Assembly: GCA_910584045.1 (NCBI GenBank) | Contig: CAJTYO010000054.1 | Coordinates: 1 to 19,468 of the forward strand | From: an uncultured Oscillospiraceae bacterium | GTDB taxonomy: Bacteria > Bacillota > Clostridia > Oscillospirales > Oscillospiraceae | DNA length: 19,468 nt | Direction of reading: 5' to 3' | In this document: piece by piece, positions 11,786 through 19,468 of the stretch | Layout of the letters: every line of letters begins with the position of its first letter | How positions within the stretch are numbered: position 1 is the stretch's first letter | Made by a program: the position numbers and the translations under genes | The notes under the pieces: model-generated | Told to the model about the DNA's origin: nothing | The model's input: only the letters and a program-made list of their open reading frames with translations | The model's database searches: none

Positions 11786-13042
11786 TCACTTGCGGCCGCA
11801 AAGCGCCGCATACGGCTCCCGGCCGGCGGTCCTTCCCGCCAATCTGCCCGTACACCACGCAATCTGTAAATTAAATCCCCCCGTGTACGCGTCCACATCC
11901 AGAACCTCTCCGGCGAAAAACAGCCCCGCCAGACGCTTGGATTCCATCGTGGAGGGATTCACCTCCTTCACCGTCACGCCGCCGGAGGTGACGATGGCCT
12001 CCGCCGCCGGCCGCGGGCCGGTGACGGCAATGGGCAGCGCCTTCAGGAGCCCTCTCATCCGCTGCCGCTCCTCCTTCGTCAGGTCGTGGACCTTCCGCCG
12101 CGGGTCGATCCCCGTCAAAAGAACAAAGGGTTCAATCAATTTCCTGGGCAGCAGCGCATCCAGGGAATTGATAAAATCACTGTTGGCGCACTTGGCAAAA
12201 TCAGCCAATATCCGCTTATCCAGGGCCGCCTCGTCCAGCGCCGGCTTCAAATCGATCTCCAGCCTGTACTGCCTCCTGCCAAACTGCCGCATGTGGGCGG
12301 AGGCGGACAGGATCATGGGCCCGCTGACCCCAAAGTGGGTGAACAGCATCTCCCCGAAGTCGCTGTAAATCTTCTTTCCGTCCTCATAGACCCGCAGCGC
12401 CGCGTTCTTCAGACTCAGCCCCTGAAGCGAGGCGCACAGCTCCCCCGCCGCGCACAGCGGCACCAGCGACCCCCGCGGCTCCTGGATCGTGTGTCCCGCC
12501 TGCTCCGCCAGCCGGTAGCCGTCCCCTGTGCTGCCTGTCAGAGGGTAGCTGACGCCCCCCGTGGCCACGACGAGGCGCCCCGCCTCATAGCGGCCCCTCT
12601 CTCCCTCCGCGCCCCGGAGCGCGCCGTCCTCGACCACCAGGCTCCTCGCCCGGTCCCGCACAACGGCCACCCCCAGCCCTTTCATCCGCCGCTCCAGCGC
12701 GCCGCTCACGTCGAAGGCCCGGTCCGACACGGGAAACACCCGTCCCCCCCGCTCCACCTTCAGCGGCACCCCCAGCGCCTCGAAAAAGGCCATCGCGTCG
12801 CCGCTGGTAAACTGGCTGTAGGCGCTGAATAAAAACCTGCCGTTTCTGGGCACGCTGGACATAAAAACGTCTTCGCCGCAGCGGTTGGTCAGGTTGCACC
12901 GGCCCTTGCCGGTGATATTCAGCTTCTTGCCCAGCCGCTCGTTGGGCTCCAGGAGCAGGACGGACGCCCCCTCCTCCGCCGCCGCGATGGCGGCCATCAT
13001 CCCGGCCGGGCCGCCCCCGGCAACAAGCACGTCAGCTCTCAT
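11786..13042 (-). CDS. HI0933/YhiN-type (BaiN/RdsA family) NAD(P)/FAD-dependent flavoprotein
   Basis: 418 residues. The Rossmann FAD motif AGGGPAGMMAAIAAAE near residue 8 is followed by NITGKGRCNLTN (about 42-53), the hallmark of the HI0933-like family. A middle insert domain and a C-terminal FAD block (GLFFAGEVLDVDAYTGGFNLQIAW) complete it. Family members are annotated variously, including BaiN-type enzymes of bile-acid reduction; the substrate here cannot be told. The chosen start (MRADVLVAGGG) overlaps the end of the RpiR gene by 11 nt and places the FAD motif at the usual position. Two upstream in-frame ATGs lie inside RpiR. Confidence 0.85.
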   Translation of the reverse strand: MRADVLVAGGGPAGMMAAIAAAEEGASVLLLEPNERLGKKLNITGKGRCNLTNRCGEDVFMSSVPRNGRFLFSAYSQFTSGDAMAFFEALGVPLKVERGGRVFPVSDRAFDVSGALERRMKGLGVAVVRDRARSLVVEDGALRGAEGERGRYEAGRLVVATGGVSYPLTGSTGDGYRLAEQAGHTIQEPRGSLVPLCAAGELCASLQGLSLKNAALRVYEDGKKIYSDFGEMLFTHFGVSGPMILSASAHMRQFGRRQYRLEIDLKPALDEAALDKRILADFAKCANSDFINSLDALLPRKLIEPFVLLTGIDPRRKVHDLTKEERQRMRGLLKALPIAVTGPRPAAEAIVTSGGVTVKEVNPSTMESKRLAGLFFAGEVLDVDAYTGGFNLQIAWCTGRLAGRTAGREPYAALCGRK

Positions 13043-13904
13043 CGCCGCTGCTGTATCCAAACACGCCGTATTCATCCCAAATCCCCTCCAATCGGTTGAA
13101 AATCTGGGCAATGTCCGCATCCTTCCGGTGGCCCGCCGCCACGATCAGGGCGTTGAGCAGACTGAACGGCGCCACCAGGGAGTCCACAAACGAGATCATA
13201 TCGCTCTGGGCCAGCAGCACAGCCGAGGCCATGGGGTACAGCGGCGAGATGGCGCTGTCGGTGACGGCCACCACATCCGCCCCCCGGTCATAGGCAAACT
13301 GCACCCCCTTGACCGTGGCCTTGGAGTACCGAGGAAAGCTGATGCCCACCAGCACGTCCCCGGGCCCGATGCGCAGGATGCTCTCCAGAATGTCCCCGGC
13401 GCTGTTGCTGGTCACCAGGGTCACATGCTCAAAGATCAGGTGGAGGTAGAAATGCAGATAGCCCGCCAGAAACGAGCTGGACCGGACCCCCAGAATATAG
13501 ATGCGGCGGGCCTCCATCAGCTTGTCCACCACCCGGGAGAAGGCCGCCCGGTCCACCTCCTCCGTCGCCATGCGGATTTTCTCCATATCCATCTGCATGA
13601 CGGAATTGATAATGTCCGAGCTGAACAGACGGTCATTGGAGGTCTGGATGCGCTGGATGGAGGTCAGCTTCCCCCGGACCATCTCCTGGAGGGCCTTCTG
13701 CATGGCCGGATAGCCGTCGTAGTCCAGCAGGGCGGCAAAGCGCACCACCGTCGATTCGCTGACGCCCACCAGGCCCCCCAGCTTGCTGGCGGTCATAAAC
13801 GCGGCCTTGTCGTAGTCGGACAGGATGTAGGACGCGATTCGCTTCTGCCCTTTGGAAAAGCAGCTCATATTGTCGCGGATGGTATGTAAAATATCCTTCT
13901 GCAT
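13032..13904 (-). CDS. RpiR-family transcriptional regulator (HTH + SIS domain)
   Basis: 290 residues. Residues 1-77 form the HTH_6 domain (ASYILSDYDKAAFMTASKLGGLVGVSESTVVRFA). Residues about 120-260 form a SIS sugar-phosphate-binding domain (RRIYILGVRSSSFLA, DVLVGISFPRYSKATV, ADVVAVTDSAISPL). RpiR proteins usually sense a phosphosugar and sit next to sugar-catabolism genes; none is present here, so the target is unknown. ATG with GGGGAGG 7 nt upstream. It overlaps the flavoprotein gene, implying that the two are made together. Confidence 0.9.
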   Translation of the reverse strand: MQKDILHTIRDNMSCFSKGQKRIASYILSDYDKAAFMTASKLGGLVGVSESTVVRFAALLDYDGYPAMQKALQEMVRGKLTSIQRIQTSNDRLFSSDIINSVMQMDMEKIRMATEEVDRAAFSRVVDKLMEARRIYILGVRSSSFLAGYLHFYLHLIFEHVTLVTSNSAGDILESILRIGPGDVLVGISFPRYSKATVKGVQFAYDRGADVVAVTDSAISPLYPMASAVLLAQSDMISFVDSLVAPFSLLNALIVAAGHRKDADIAQIFNRLEGIWDEYGVFGYSSGDES

Positions 13905-13945
13905 GACAGCGCCTCCCCGGCTGATGATTTGATTGCGGCGCGCTT

Positions 13946-14650
13946 TTACCCCAGCAGCGCCGCCCGCTCCTCGCCGGTCAGGGGCCTCCACCGGCCCGCC
14001 GGCAGGTCCCCCAGTACCAGCGTCCCCTCCCGGACCCGAACCAGCCGCTCCACCCGCAGCTCCGCCAGGGCGCACATCCGCCGCACCTGCCGGTTGCGTC
14101 CCTGGTGGATGGTGACGGACAGCACCCGCCGTCCCCCCCGCCGCGCCGTCTCCGACACCCGCGCCGGAACGATGGGCGTGCCGTCCTCCAACCTCGTCAG
14201 GGCCGCCAGCCGTCCAGCGCAGCCCTCCACCCGGCCGGTCACGGTGACCAGGTACTCCTTTTCCATCTGATGGCTGGGGTGGGCCAGCCGCTGGGCGAAG
14301 TCCCCGTCGCTGGTCAGCAGCAGCAGCCCCTCCGAGTCCATATCCAGCCGCCCCACCGGGTATACGCGTCCGCCGCATCCGGATACCAGTCCGGCCACCG
14401 TGGGCCGCCCCCGCTCGTCGGACAGCGTTGTCACCACCCCGCGGGGCTTGTGGAGCATCAGATACAGCCTCTCCTCCGGCAGGGCGACGGGCCGTCCGTC
14501 CAGAGCGATGCGGTCGCGCCCCGGGTCCGCCCGGTCCCCCAGAGCGGCGGTCCGGCCGTTGACGCTCACCCGCCCCTCCCGCAAAAATGCCTCCGCCTGG
14601 CGGCGGGAGCACACGCCGGCGGCGGAGAGCAGCTTTTGTAACCGTTCCAT
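13946..14650 (-). CDS. rluB: Pseudouridine synthase, RluB/RsuA family
   Basis: 234 residues. An S4 RNA-binding domain (MERLQKLLSAAGVCSRRQAE...VNG) at 1-32 is followed by the synthase fold. Catalytic Asp103 lies in GRLDMDSEGLLLLT, and the KPRGVVTT and GRNRQVRRM blocks are intact. It isomerises a uridine in rRNA, by homology in the 23S peptidyl-transferase region. In B. subtilis rluB is also near scpAB and a dac gene, which supports the symbol; RsuA (16S) is the alternative. It lies 9 nt after the carboxypeptidase stop. Confidence 0.88.
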   Translation of the reverse strand: MERLQKLLSAAGVCSRRQAEAFLREGRVSVNGRTAALGDRADPGRDRIALDGRPVALPEERLYLMLHKPRGVVTTLSDERGRPTVAGLVSGCGGRVYPVGRLDMDSEGLLLLTSDGDFAQRLAHPSHQMEKEYLVTVTGRVEGCAGRLAALTRLEDGTPIVPARVSETARRGGRRVLSVTIHQGRNRQVRRMCALAELRVERLVRVREGTLVLGDLPAGRWRPLTGEERAALLG

Positions 14651-14659
14651 ACCTGTTTC

Positions 14660-15745
14660 CTAAAACGCCCGGTCCCACCAGTGGACCAGGGGCGCCTTTT
14701 CCTCCTTCTTCGCCGAGGGCGCGGCGGCCATCAGCTCCACCTTGGCCACCTCCTCCCCCTCCAGGTAGGCGCAGACCTCCCCCACCGTCTGCCCCGGCAC
14801 CACCGGCGCGGATACGGACAGGGGCACCCGGGCCACCACCGTCAGCTTCTCCCCCTCGGCCAGGGGGTAGCGCAGGTCCTCCGCCGCGGCCAGGGGCACG
14901 GAGACCTCCGTCCCCTCCCGCACCAGCGTGGAGGCCAGCACCCGCCCCGCGGGCACCGCCGTCTCCATGTGATAGGTGGCAAAGCCGTAGTCCAGCAGGG
15001 CCATGTGGTCGTTCCAGTCGTTCCCGTCGTTGAGCGTGGCGCACACCAGGGTCATGCCCCCTCTGGCGGCGGCGGACACCAGGGTCCGGCCAGCAGCCTT
15101 GGTAAAGCCGGTCTTCACCCCGATGCAGCCCTCGCACATCCTGAGCAGCTTGTTGTGGTTGACCAGATACCGCTCTCCGATGGTGATGGAGGCGGTGGAC
15201 GCAATCCGGCGGAAATCCTGGTTCTCCAAGGCGTAGGCCGCCAGCACCGCCATATCCCGGGCGCTGGAGTAGTGCCCCTGCTGATCCAAGCCGTTGGGGT
15301 TGGCAAAATGGGAATGGGTCATCCCCAGCCGCCCAGCCGTCTCGTTCATCAGCTCCACGAACGCCTCCACGCTGCCCGACACGCAGCGGGCCACCGCCAG
15401 GGCCGCGTCGTTGCCGCTGACCAGCATCAGTCCGTACAGCAGCTCCTCCAGCCGCAGCACGTCCCCGGGCCGGAGATACATGGAGGAGCCCTCCGCCATA
15501 TCCTGGGCGATGACGGTGTAGGCCCGCTCCACATCGCCGTGTTCCAGGGCCGTCACAGCGGTCATGATCTTGGTGATGCTGGCGATGAGCCGCTCCTCGT
15601 CTGCGTTCTGGGCGTACAGCACCCGCCCGCTGCTCTGCTCGATGAGCACCGCCGACGAGGCCGACGTCTCCACCGCCCCCGCCGGGGCGGCCAGCAGCGC
15701 CCCCAGCACAATGGCGCACAGAAGCCTCCGCGCATACGTTCCCAT
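14660..15745 (-). CDS. D-alanyl-D-alanine carboxypeptidase (DacF-type low-molecular-weight PBP)
   Basis: 361 residues. Signal peptide MGTYARRLLCAIVLGALLAAPAGA directs export. The serine-peptidase motifs are complete: SITK (Ser56, Lys59), SGN (110-112), KTG (211-213). A C-terminal PBP5-like beta domain follows. It removes terminal D-Ala from peptidoglycan stem peptides, setting crosslinking. The C-terminus ends in a short aromatic stretch (VHWWDRAF), a possible membrane foot. DacF works in the B. subtilis forespore; the neighbouring YtfJ-like gene makes a sporulation role plausible. SD GGAGG lies 11 nt before the ATG. Confidence 0.93.
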   Translation of the reverse strand: MGTYARRLLCAIVLGALLAAPAGAVETSASSAVLIEQSSGRVLYAQNADEERLIASITKIMTAVTALEHGDVERAYTVIAQDMAEGSSMYLRPGDVLRLEELLYGLMLVSGNDAALAVARCVSGSVEAFVELMNETAGRLGMTHSHFANPNGLDQQGHYSSARDMAVLAAYALENQDFRRIASTASITIGERYLVNHNKLLRMCEGCIGVKTGFTKAAGRTLVSAAARGGMTLVCATLNDGNDWNDHMALLDYGFATYHMETAVPAGRVLASTLVREGTEVSVPLAAAEDLRYPLAEGEKLTVVARVPLSVSAPVVPGQTVGEVCAYLEGEEVAKVELMAAAPSAKKEEKAPLVHWWDRAF

Positions 15746-15799
15746 AACCTCATTACCTCCAGGTGTTCTGAATAGGGATAGTATGTCTCATCGGAGGCA

Positions 15800-15826
15800 A
15801 AAGGAAACCCGTTAAACCTTTCCTTT
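15800..15826 (-). terminator. Weak terminator-like hairpin between the ytfJ-like and dac genes
   Basis: AAAGGAAA (15800-15807) and TTTCCTTT (15819-15826) are a perfect 8-bp inverted repeat, and on the minus strand the stem is followed by TTTTG. The stem is AU-rich, so termination would be partial at best. The gap 15746-15864 otherwise holds the dac SD and no clear promoter. Confidence 0.35.
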
Positions 15827-15864
15827 CTGGCAGTGCGCAAAATAAAAGGTCCGCCGGGCCGCCG

Positions 15865-16290
15865 TCAGCAGGTTTCCTCCACCGGCGTTTCGGCAGCCTT
15901 TTTCCGATCCTGCTGTTTTTCGATGAAGCCGGTGACCCGGTCGATCACCTCCGGGGCCATCTCCACGATGCGGTCCACCGTGTTCATCGGCGGGGCCGCC
16001 ACCGGCATCACCCGGGTATAGCCGTCCTTGACAATCAGGAAGGCCACGGGATCGATGTGGACCCCCGCGCCCACGCCGGAGCCCAGGCTGCCCTCGGGGT
16101 TGACGTTCTGCTTCTTCCCGAAAATGGCCCCGCCGCCGCCCACGCCCATGCTCACCCGGGAGATGGGGATCAGGGTCACGCCGTCGGGCGTCTGAATGGG
16201 CTGGCCCACAATGGTGTTGGTGTCCGCCATCTCCCGCAGCTTGGCCATGCTCTCCTGCAGCATGTTGTTGATCGGGTTGTTGTTCTCCAT
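15865..16290 (-). CDS. ytfJ: GerW-family sporulation protein (YtfJ-like)
   Basis: 141 residues. Glycine-rich core SMGVGGGGAIFG and GSGVGAGVHIDPVAFLIVKDG are the YtfJ/GerW signature, preceded by a short helical N-terminus and followed by a charged helical tail ending in Cys. In Bacillus YtfJ is a forespore protein tied to germination. ATG at 16290 is preferred because AAAGGAG lies 9 nt upstream; the ATG two codons earlier (16296) would leave only 3 nt. It forms a pair with the DUF2953 gene just upstream, an arrangement that I recall from other spore-forming Clostridia. Confidence 0.88.
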   Translation of the reverse strand: MENNNPINNMLQESMAKLREMADTNTIVGQPIQTPDGVTLIPISRVSMGVGGGGAIFGKKQNVNPEGSLGSGVGAGVHIDPVAFLIVKDGYTRVMPVAAPPMNTVDRIVEMAPEVIDRVTGFIEKQQDRKKAAETPVEETC

Positions 16291-16316
16291 GTCCATATGC
16301 TCCTTTCGCGGGCCGG

Positions 16317-17099
16317 TCAGGCGGCCTCATGTTCTTTATTCGCCACTTTTTTCTTTGGCTTAGGGCTCGCCAGCCGCCGGAAGCCCATAAACCATTTCAG
16401 CAGGCTCCCGCCCGCACGCAGGACGATCCACACCAGCCGTATGGGCCGCACGGACACGCCCACATCGGCGCTCAGCTCCATCCTCCGCCGGGTGAAGTCC
16501 ATATACAGCTGAATATCCGGGTCCGCGGCGGCCCGCTCCAGGGCTGGCAGCGCGGCGGCGATCCCCGCGGCCAGCCGGCCGTACAGCATCGCCGTATCCG
16601 CCGGGTCCTCCCCCGCCACCAGCACATACAGCCGCAGCGGCTCTATTCGCAGGCTTCCGCACGTCCGGCGCAGGGCCCGCCCCAGAATCGGGGGCAGCAC
16701 ATCCAGACTGTAGAGTATCTGATCCAGGTTGATCTGGAATTTCTTCTTTTCCTTTGGCTCCTTCTTCTTTCCGCCCTTTTTCTTCTCCCCGGCCGTATCC
16801 CTGGCCGGAGCCTCCGGCTGATCTCCCTGCCCGGCCGCGCCGGCTCCCCCGCCCGCCGCGGGCGGAGCGGCCGGGTTTTCCGGCTTTTCATCCGCCTCGC
16901 CGGCCGGCTCCGCGGTCTCGGGCGCCGGCGTCTCCTTTTTCTTCGGGGGAAAAAGCTGCACCCGGACGGGCCCGCAGCGCACCGACAGACGGAGCTCGCC
17001 GTCCTCGCAGGAAAACCGCAGGCGCACCGGCAGCGTCAGCGCCGCCGCCAGCAGCAGTACCACCACCGCCAGGACCCCCAGTATGACCTTCCCGATCAA
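16317..17099 (-). CDS. DUF2953 membrane-anchored protein
   Basis: 260 residues from a TTG start behind GAGGGGAG. One N-terminal membrane helix (GKVILGVLAVVVLLLAAALT), a short beta region (LRLSVRCGPVRVQLFPPKKK), then a low-complexity Pro/Glu/Ala/Gly linker (about 57-105) with a Lys-rich run (KKKGGKKKEPKEKKK), and a conserved C-terminal domain ending in a basic tail. This is the DUF2953 layout; the family has no settled function, but its genes usually precede ytfJ, as here, which suggests a sporulation link. The linker is probably disordered. No catalytic motif is visible. Confidence 0.8.
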   Translation of the reverse strand: MIGKVILGVLAVVVLLLAAALTLPVRLRFSCEDGELRLSVRCGPVRVQLFPPKKKETPAPETAEPAGEADEKPENPAAPPAAGGGAGAAGQGDQPEAPARDTAGEKKKGGKKKEPKEKKKFQINLDQILYSLDVLPPILGRALRRTCGSLRIEPLRLYVLVAGEDPADTAMLYGRLAAGIAAALPALERAAADPDIQLYMDFTRRRMELSADVGVSVRPIRLVWIVLRAGGSLLKWFMGFRRLASPKPKKKVANKEHEAA

Positions 17100-17135
17100 C
17101 GGCGCTCTCCCCTCTCTCGCCGGCGCTGCGCGCCG

Positions 17136-17714
17136 CTATGCTTCCCCCCGCTCCTCCGCCGTCTCGCCGGCGGCGCCGTCCAGGCGCATCTGACCGCCCT
17201 CCTCCACCCCCGGCAGCGGGGGCAGCTCCTCCAGAGAGGCGAGGTGGAAGGCCCGCAGGAATCCCTGGGTGGTGCGGTAGAGCCTGGGCCGCCCCGGGGC
17301 CTGCAGCTGGCCGCACTCCTCGATCAGCCCCCGGTCCAGCAGCAGCCCTATGGTATAGGCGCTGTCCACCCCCCGGATCTGGTCCACCTGGGCCCGGGTG
17401 ACCGGCTGGTAATAGGCCGCGATAGCCAGCACCTCCAGGGCGGGCTGGCTGAGCTTGGCAGTCTTTCGTATCTCAAATGCCCGGCGGATGATCTCCGCAT
17501 ACTCCGGGGCGGAGCAGAGCTGATAGCTGTCCTCCATCCGCACCAGGCGGATACCCCGGCGCTCATAGGCGTAGTAATCTCCCAGCCGCCGCAGGGCCTC
17601 CTCCGCCCGGGGGCGGTCCGTACCCAGCGCCATGCAGATGCGGCTTATATGCACGGGCTCGCCGGAGGCGAAGAGGATACCCTCCGCCGCGATTTGCATC
17701 TCCTTATTTTCCAA
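17136..17714 (-). CDS. scpB: Segregation and condensation protein B
   Basis: 192 residues, the usual length. Two winged-helix units are visible: AAEGILFASGEPVHISRIC at the start and the conserved LSQPALEVLAIAAYYQPVTRAQVDQIRGV near 88-116, then GLIEECGQ and GRPRLYRTTQGFL. ScpB dimers bind ScpA and the SMC kleisin ring to compact and segregate chromosomes. The start is TTG (17714) with AGGAGGG 9 nt upstream; an ATG six codons on has no usable spacing. It follows scpA by 30 nt. Confidence 0.95.
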   Translation of the reverse strand: MENKEMQIAAEGILFASGEPVHISRICMALGTDRPRAEEALRRLGDYYAYERRGIRLVRMEDSYQLCSAPEYAEIIRRAFEIRKTAKLSQPALEVLAIAAYYQPVTRAQVDQIRGVDSAYTIGLLLDRGLIEECGQLQAPGRPRLYRTTQGFLRAFHLASLEELPPLPGVEEGGQMRLDGAAGETAEERGEA

Positions 17715-17744
17715 TGGGCCGCGCCCTCCTGCTTGTGATATGCG

Positions 17745-18521
17745 CTACAGCTGCAGCGCGTCGATGTCCGCGCCGGTGGCGGTGACGGTGCAGTCCCGCT
17801 CCCCGCCGGACAGCGTGACGATCCTGGCCCGGCACAGCTCCAGGATGGCCAGAAAGGTGGCCACCACCTCGCTGCGGCTGCGGCTGCCGCGAAAGAGCAG
17901 GCGAAAACTGGTGATCCCCCGGCGCAGCAGCCGGAAAATCTCCCGCGCCTTCCCGGCTACGGGGTAGGGCTCCTGCCGCACGATCTCCTGGAAGCTGCTG
18001 GCCGGGGGCGGCTGCCGCCGCTCCTCCCGGCCCGTCACCTCGTCCATGGCCCGCAGCAGGTCGCCGGCGGCGTGGCTGTAGGCGTACGTCTTCCCCCGTT
18101 CCAGAGGCTCCGGCGCGCGCAGGAATATCCGGCGGCCAAACTCCCCCATGGGGGCCAGCTGGACGGCGACATATTTGATCCTGGCATAGTCCTCCCCCCT
18201 GCGCCGCTCCTCCAGGGAGCGGATCAGTTCGGCCATCTCGCTCTTGGCCTCCTCGTCCTCCAGGGAGAGGAGCATCCGGGTCTTGATAAACATCAGCTGC
18301 GCGGCCATGGCCGCGAACTCGCTGGCCACCTCCAGGTCCATCCGCTGCCGCTCCTCCAGATAGGCCAGATACTGCTCCAGAATGAGGGCGATGGGGATGT
18401 CCTGAATCTCGATCTTATTTTTGCTCAGAAGAAACAGGATCAGATCCAGGGGGCCCTCGAAATCCTCCCGCCCGTCCCGGCTGTGCACTACCTGTTCCAG
18501 CTTATAGACCGGCTCGTCCAT
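17745..18521 (-). CDS. scpA: Segregation and condensation protein A (kleisin)
   Basis: 258 residues. The N-terminal SMC-neck-binding block FEGPLDLILFLLSKNKIEIQDIPI is near perfect. The middle helical part (ASEFAAMAAQLMFIKTRMLL) and the C-terminal winged helix (EVVATFLAILELCRARIV) complete a kleisin. It bridges the SMC heads and carries ScpB. Start ATG with GGGAGG 7 nt upstream, 21 nt after the M50 protease stop. Order and strand are as in most Firmicutes. Confidence 0.96.
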   Translation of the reverse strand: MDEPVYKLEQVVHSRDGREDFEGPLDLILFLLSKNKIEIQDIPIALILEQYLAYLEERQRMDLEVASEFAAMAAQLMFIKTRMLLSLEDEEAKSEMAELIRSLEERRRGEDYARIKYVAVQLAPMGEFGRRIFLRAPEPLERGKTYAYSHAAGDLLRAMDEVTGREERRQPPPASSFQEIVRQEPYPVAGKAREIFRLLRRGITSFRLLFRGSRSRSEVVATFLAILELCRARIVTLSGGERDCTVTATGADIDALQL

Positions 18522-18542
18522 CCGGCGTCCTCCCGCTGTACA

Positions 18543-19187
18543 TTAAAAAAATAGGCCGGCCATCCAGAGATAGACCGTGTAGATCGCGCCGGACAGAAAG
18601 CTGCTGCCCACATCCAGCCATACCAGCAGCAATAAAACCGCCATGCCGTACCGCTCATAGCGCATGAGCGTGTAGTAAGCCCGCTCCGGCAGGAGGGCAA
18701 AGAGCACCTTCGACCCGTCCAGCGGCGGAATGGGCACCAGATTGAAAAGCCCCAGGCCCACGCTGAGGGCCGCGGTGCTGGTCATAAAGGAGAAGAGCCA
18801 CACCGTCAATGCGTTCACCGGGGCCAGGGCGGCCGTCACCGACGCGCCGAAAAGCAGCGCCAGCGCCAAAAGAAGGTTGGACGCCGGTCCGGCCAGGGCG
18901 GTGACGGCCATGCCGGCCCGGGGGTTCTTGAAGTACCGCATATCCACCGGCACCGGCTTGGCCCAGCCGAAGCCGCAGATCACCATGGACGCCAGACCAA
19001 GCCAGTCGATATGGTGCAGGGGATTGAGGGACAGCCGGCGCATCCGCCGGGCGGTTGGGTCCCCCAGAGCCCAGGCTGCCAGGCCGTGGCAGGTCTCATG
19101 GACCGTCAGACACAGCAGCACCCCCAGCACCCGCTGGAGGAGCGCCAACAGCCCGGCCCAGTCAAATTGTCTGAAAAAAGTCTCCAT
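18543..19187 (-). CDS. M50 site-2-protease-family metalloprotease (membrane)
   Basis: 214 residues with about five to six hydrophobic segments. Zinc motif HETCH (His30, Glu31, His34) and the third ligand Asp157 in NLVPIPPLDGSKV are intact, so it should be active. The LNPLHHID and GWAKPVPV segments are typical of the small rhomboid-like S2P subgroup that neighbours scpA in Clostridia. It cuts within the membrane; its substrate is unknown, possibly an anti-sigma or SpoIVFB-like target. Start ATG follows GGGATGGGGCT, a modest SD. It is first in the minus-strand block. Confidence 0.92.
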   Translation of the reverse strand: METFFRQFDWAGLLALLQRVLGVLLCLTVHETCHGLAAWALGDPTARRMRRLSLNPLHHIDWLGLASMVICGFGWAKPVPVDMRYFKNPRAGMAVTALAGPASNLLLALALLFGASVTAALAPVNALTVWLFSFMTSTAALSVGLGLFNLVPIPPLDGSKVLFALLPERAYYTLMRYERYGMAVLLLLVWLDVGSSFLSGAIYTVYLWMAGLFF

Positions 19188-19218
19188 AGCCCCATCCCGC
19201 CGGAAATCTTATTATTTT

Positions 19219-19247
19219 AGTATAGCAGACTTTTCTCTGGAATACAA
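19219..19247 (-). promoter_or_regulatory. Sigma-A promoter of the M50-scpA-scpB block
   Basis: On the minus strand TTGTAT (19247-19242), a 17-bp spacer and TATACT (19224-19219, 5/6). It stands 32 nt before the M50 start and probably drives at least M50, scpA and scpB, since gaps between them are short. Confidence 0.7.
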
Positions 19248-19259
19248 GGGGATTTTCGA

Positions 19260-19468
19260 GGGGGGTAATTTGAGGGCCAGCCCGTGGCAAATGTCAAGAA
19301 GAATTTGGACATTTAGAACTAAAGTATCAAGAAAAAAGATAAACAATTTCTACAGATACAAATAAAGAGTGTAACACAGAAACAAGTCCGGACGTCGGCG
19401 GCAATCATGCGGTTTGTGTTACAGGCTGCCCGGATAGACGCAGTGCCCAGGGAAAGAGGAGTTCCGGC
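19260..19468. other. AT-rich, gene-free edge with inverted repeats; unrecognised
   Basis: No ORF with an SD is seen. The stretch 19290-19370 is strikingly AT-rich compared with the rest. Two inverted repeats occur: AAATGTC/GACATTT (19289-19295/19308-19314) and TGTAACACA/TGTGTTACA (19370-19378/19415-19423), the latter enclosing a GC-rich loop. It could be the 5' end of a structured RNA gene that continues past the window or the end of a mobile element. I do not match it to a known RNA family. Confidence 0.3.

Noticed and set aside
13032..15719. 895-codon minus-strand open frame
   Set aside because: Only its last 290 codons are a protein (RpiR); the rest is Gly/Ala/Arg-rich out-of-frame reading of dac and rluB, which are intact in another frame.

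Overview
The window comes from a GC-rich, Gram-positive, spore-forming anaerobe. The best fit is the Clostridia, family Oscillospiraceae in the broad sense (Flavonifractor/Lawsonibacter/Intestinimonas-like). The grounds are an IspH-ribosomal protein S1 fusion typical of Clostridia, a YtfJ/GerW-type sporulation protein, a Firmicutes scpA-scpB-dacF-rluB-cmk-plsC core block, strong AGGAGG-type ribosome binding sites and high-GC codon use. The genus is inference; no rRNA is present.

Left part (1-4250), accessory genes. A collagen-like Gly-X-Y protein with a Cys-rich head runs off the left edge on the minus strand. It is divergent from a plus-strand run of an ABC-F ATPase, a DJ-1/PfpI-like protein, a short DUF1062 zinc-ribbon protein and a TipA-like MerR regulator. 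The shared control region (297-713) holds a perfect direct repeat resembling a Pho box, a plus-strand extended -10, a three-codon reading frame behind a strong SD and a terminator-like hairpin before the ABC-F gene. This looks like an attenuated leader. The MerR gene has a 19-bp-spacer promoter with a dyad, an internal start that would release its ligand-binding half alone, and a strong terminator.

Middle part (4259-8240), probable molybdate/tungstate uptake. A substrate-binding lipoprotein and a MobA-like/ModE-HTH fusion lie on the minus strand. The FecCD-type permease and the ATPase lie divergently on the plus strand. Between them are a sigma-A promoter and two 13-bp palindromes, candidate operators for the fusion protein. 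A 152-bp hairpin-forming, MITE-like sequence follows the ATPase, then a strong inverted-repeat terminator between the convergent transcripts.

Right part (8491-19187), a minus-strand housekeeping block. In transcription order: M50 metalloprotease, scpA, scpB, DUF2953 protein, YtfJ/GerW-like, D-Ala-D-Ala carboxypeptidase, RluB/RsuA pseudouridine synthase, RpiR regulator, HI0933-type flavoprotein, cmk, plsC and the ispH-rpsA fusion. It covers chromosome segregation, wall remodelling, sporulation, rRNA modification, nucleotide and lipid synthesis, isoprenoids and translation. Several junctions overlap (RpiR/flavoprotein, cmk/plsC, plsC/ispH). A good sigma-A promoter precedes the M50 gene.

Right edge (19260-19468). 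A locally AT-rich, gene-free stretch contains inverted repeats; I do not recognise it. It may be the start of a structured RNA or a mobile-element end.

No tRNA, rRNA, CRISPR array, complete IS element or prophage was seen.
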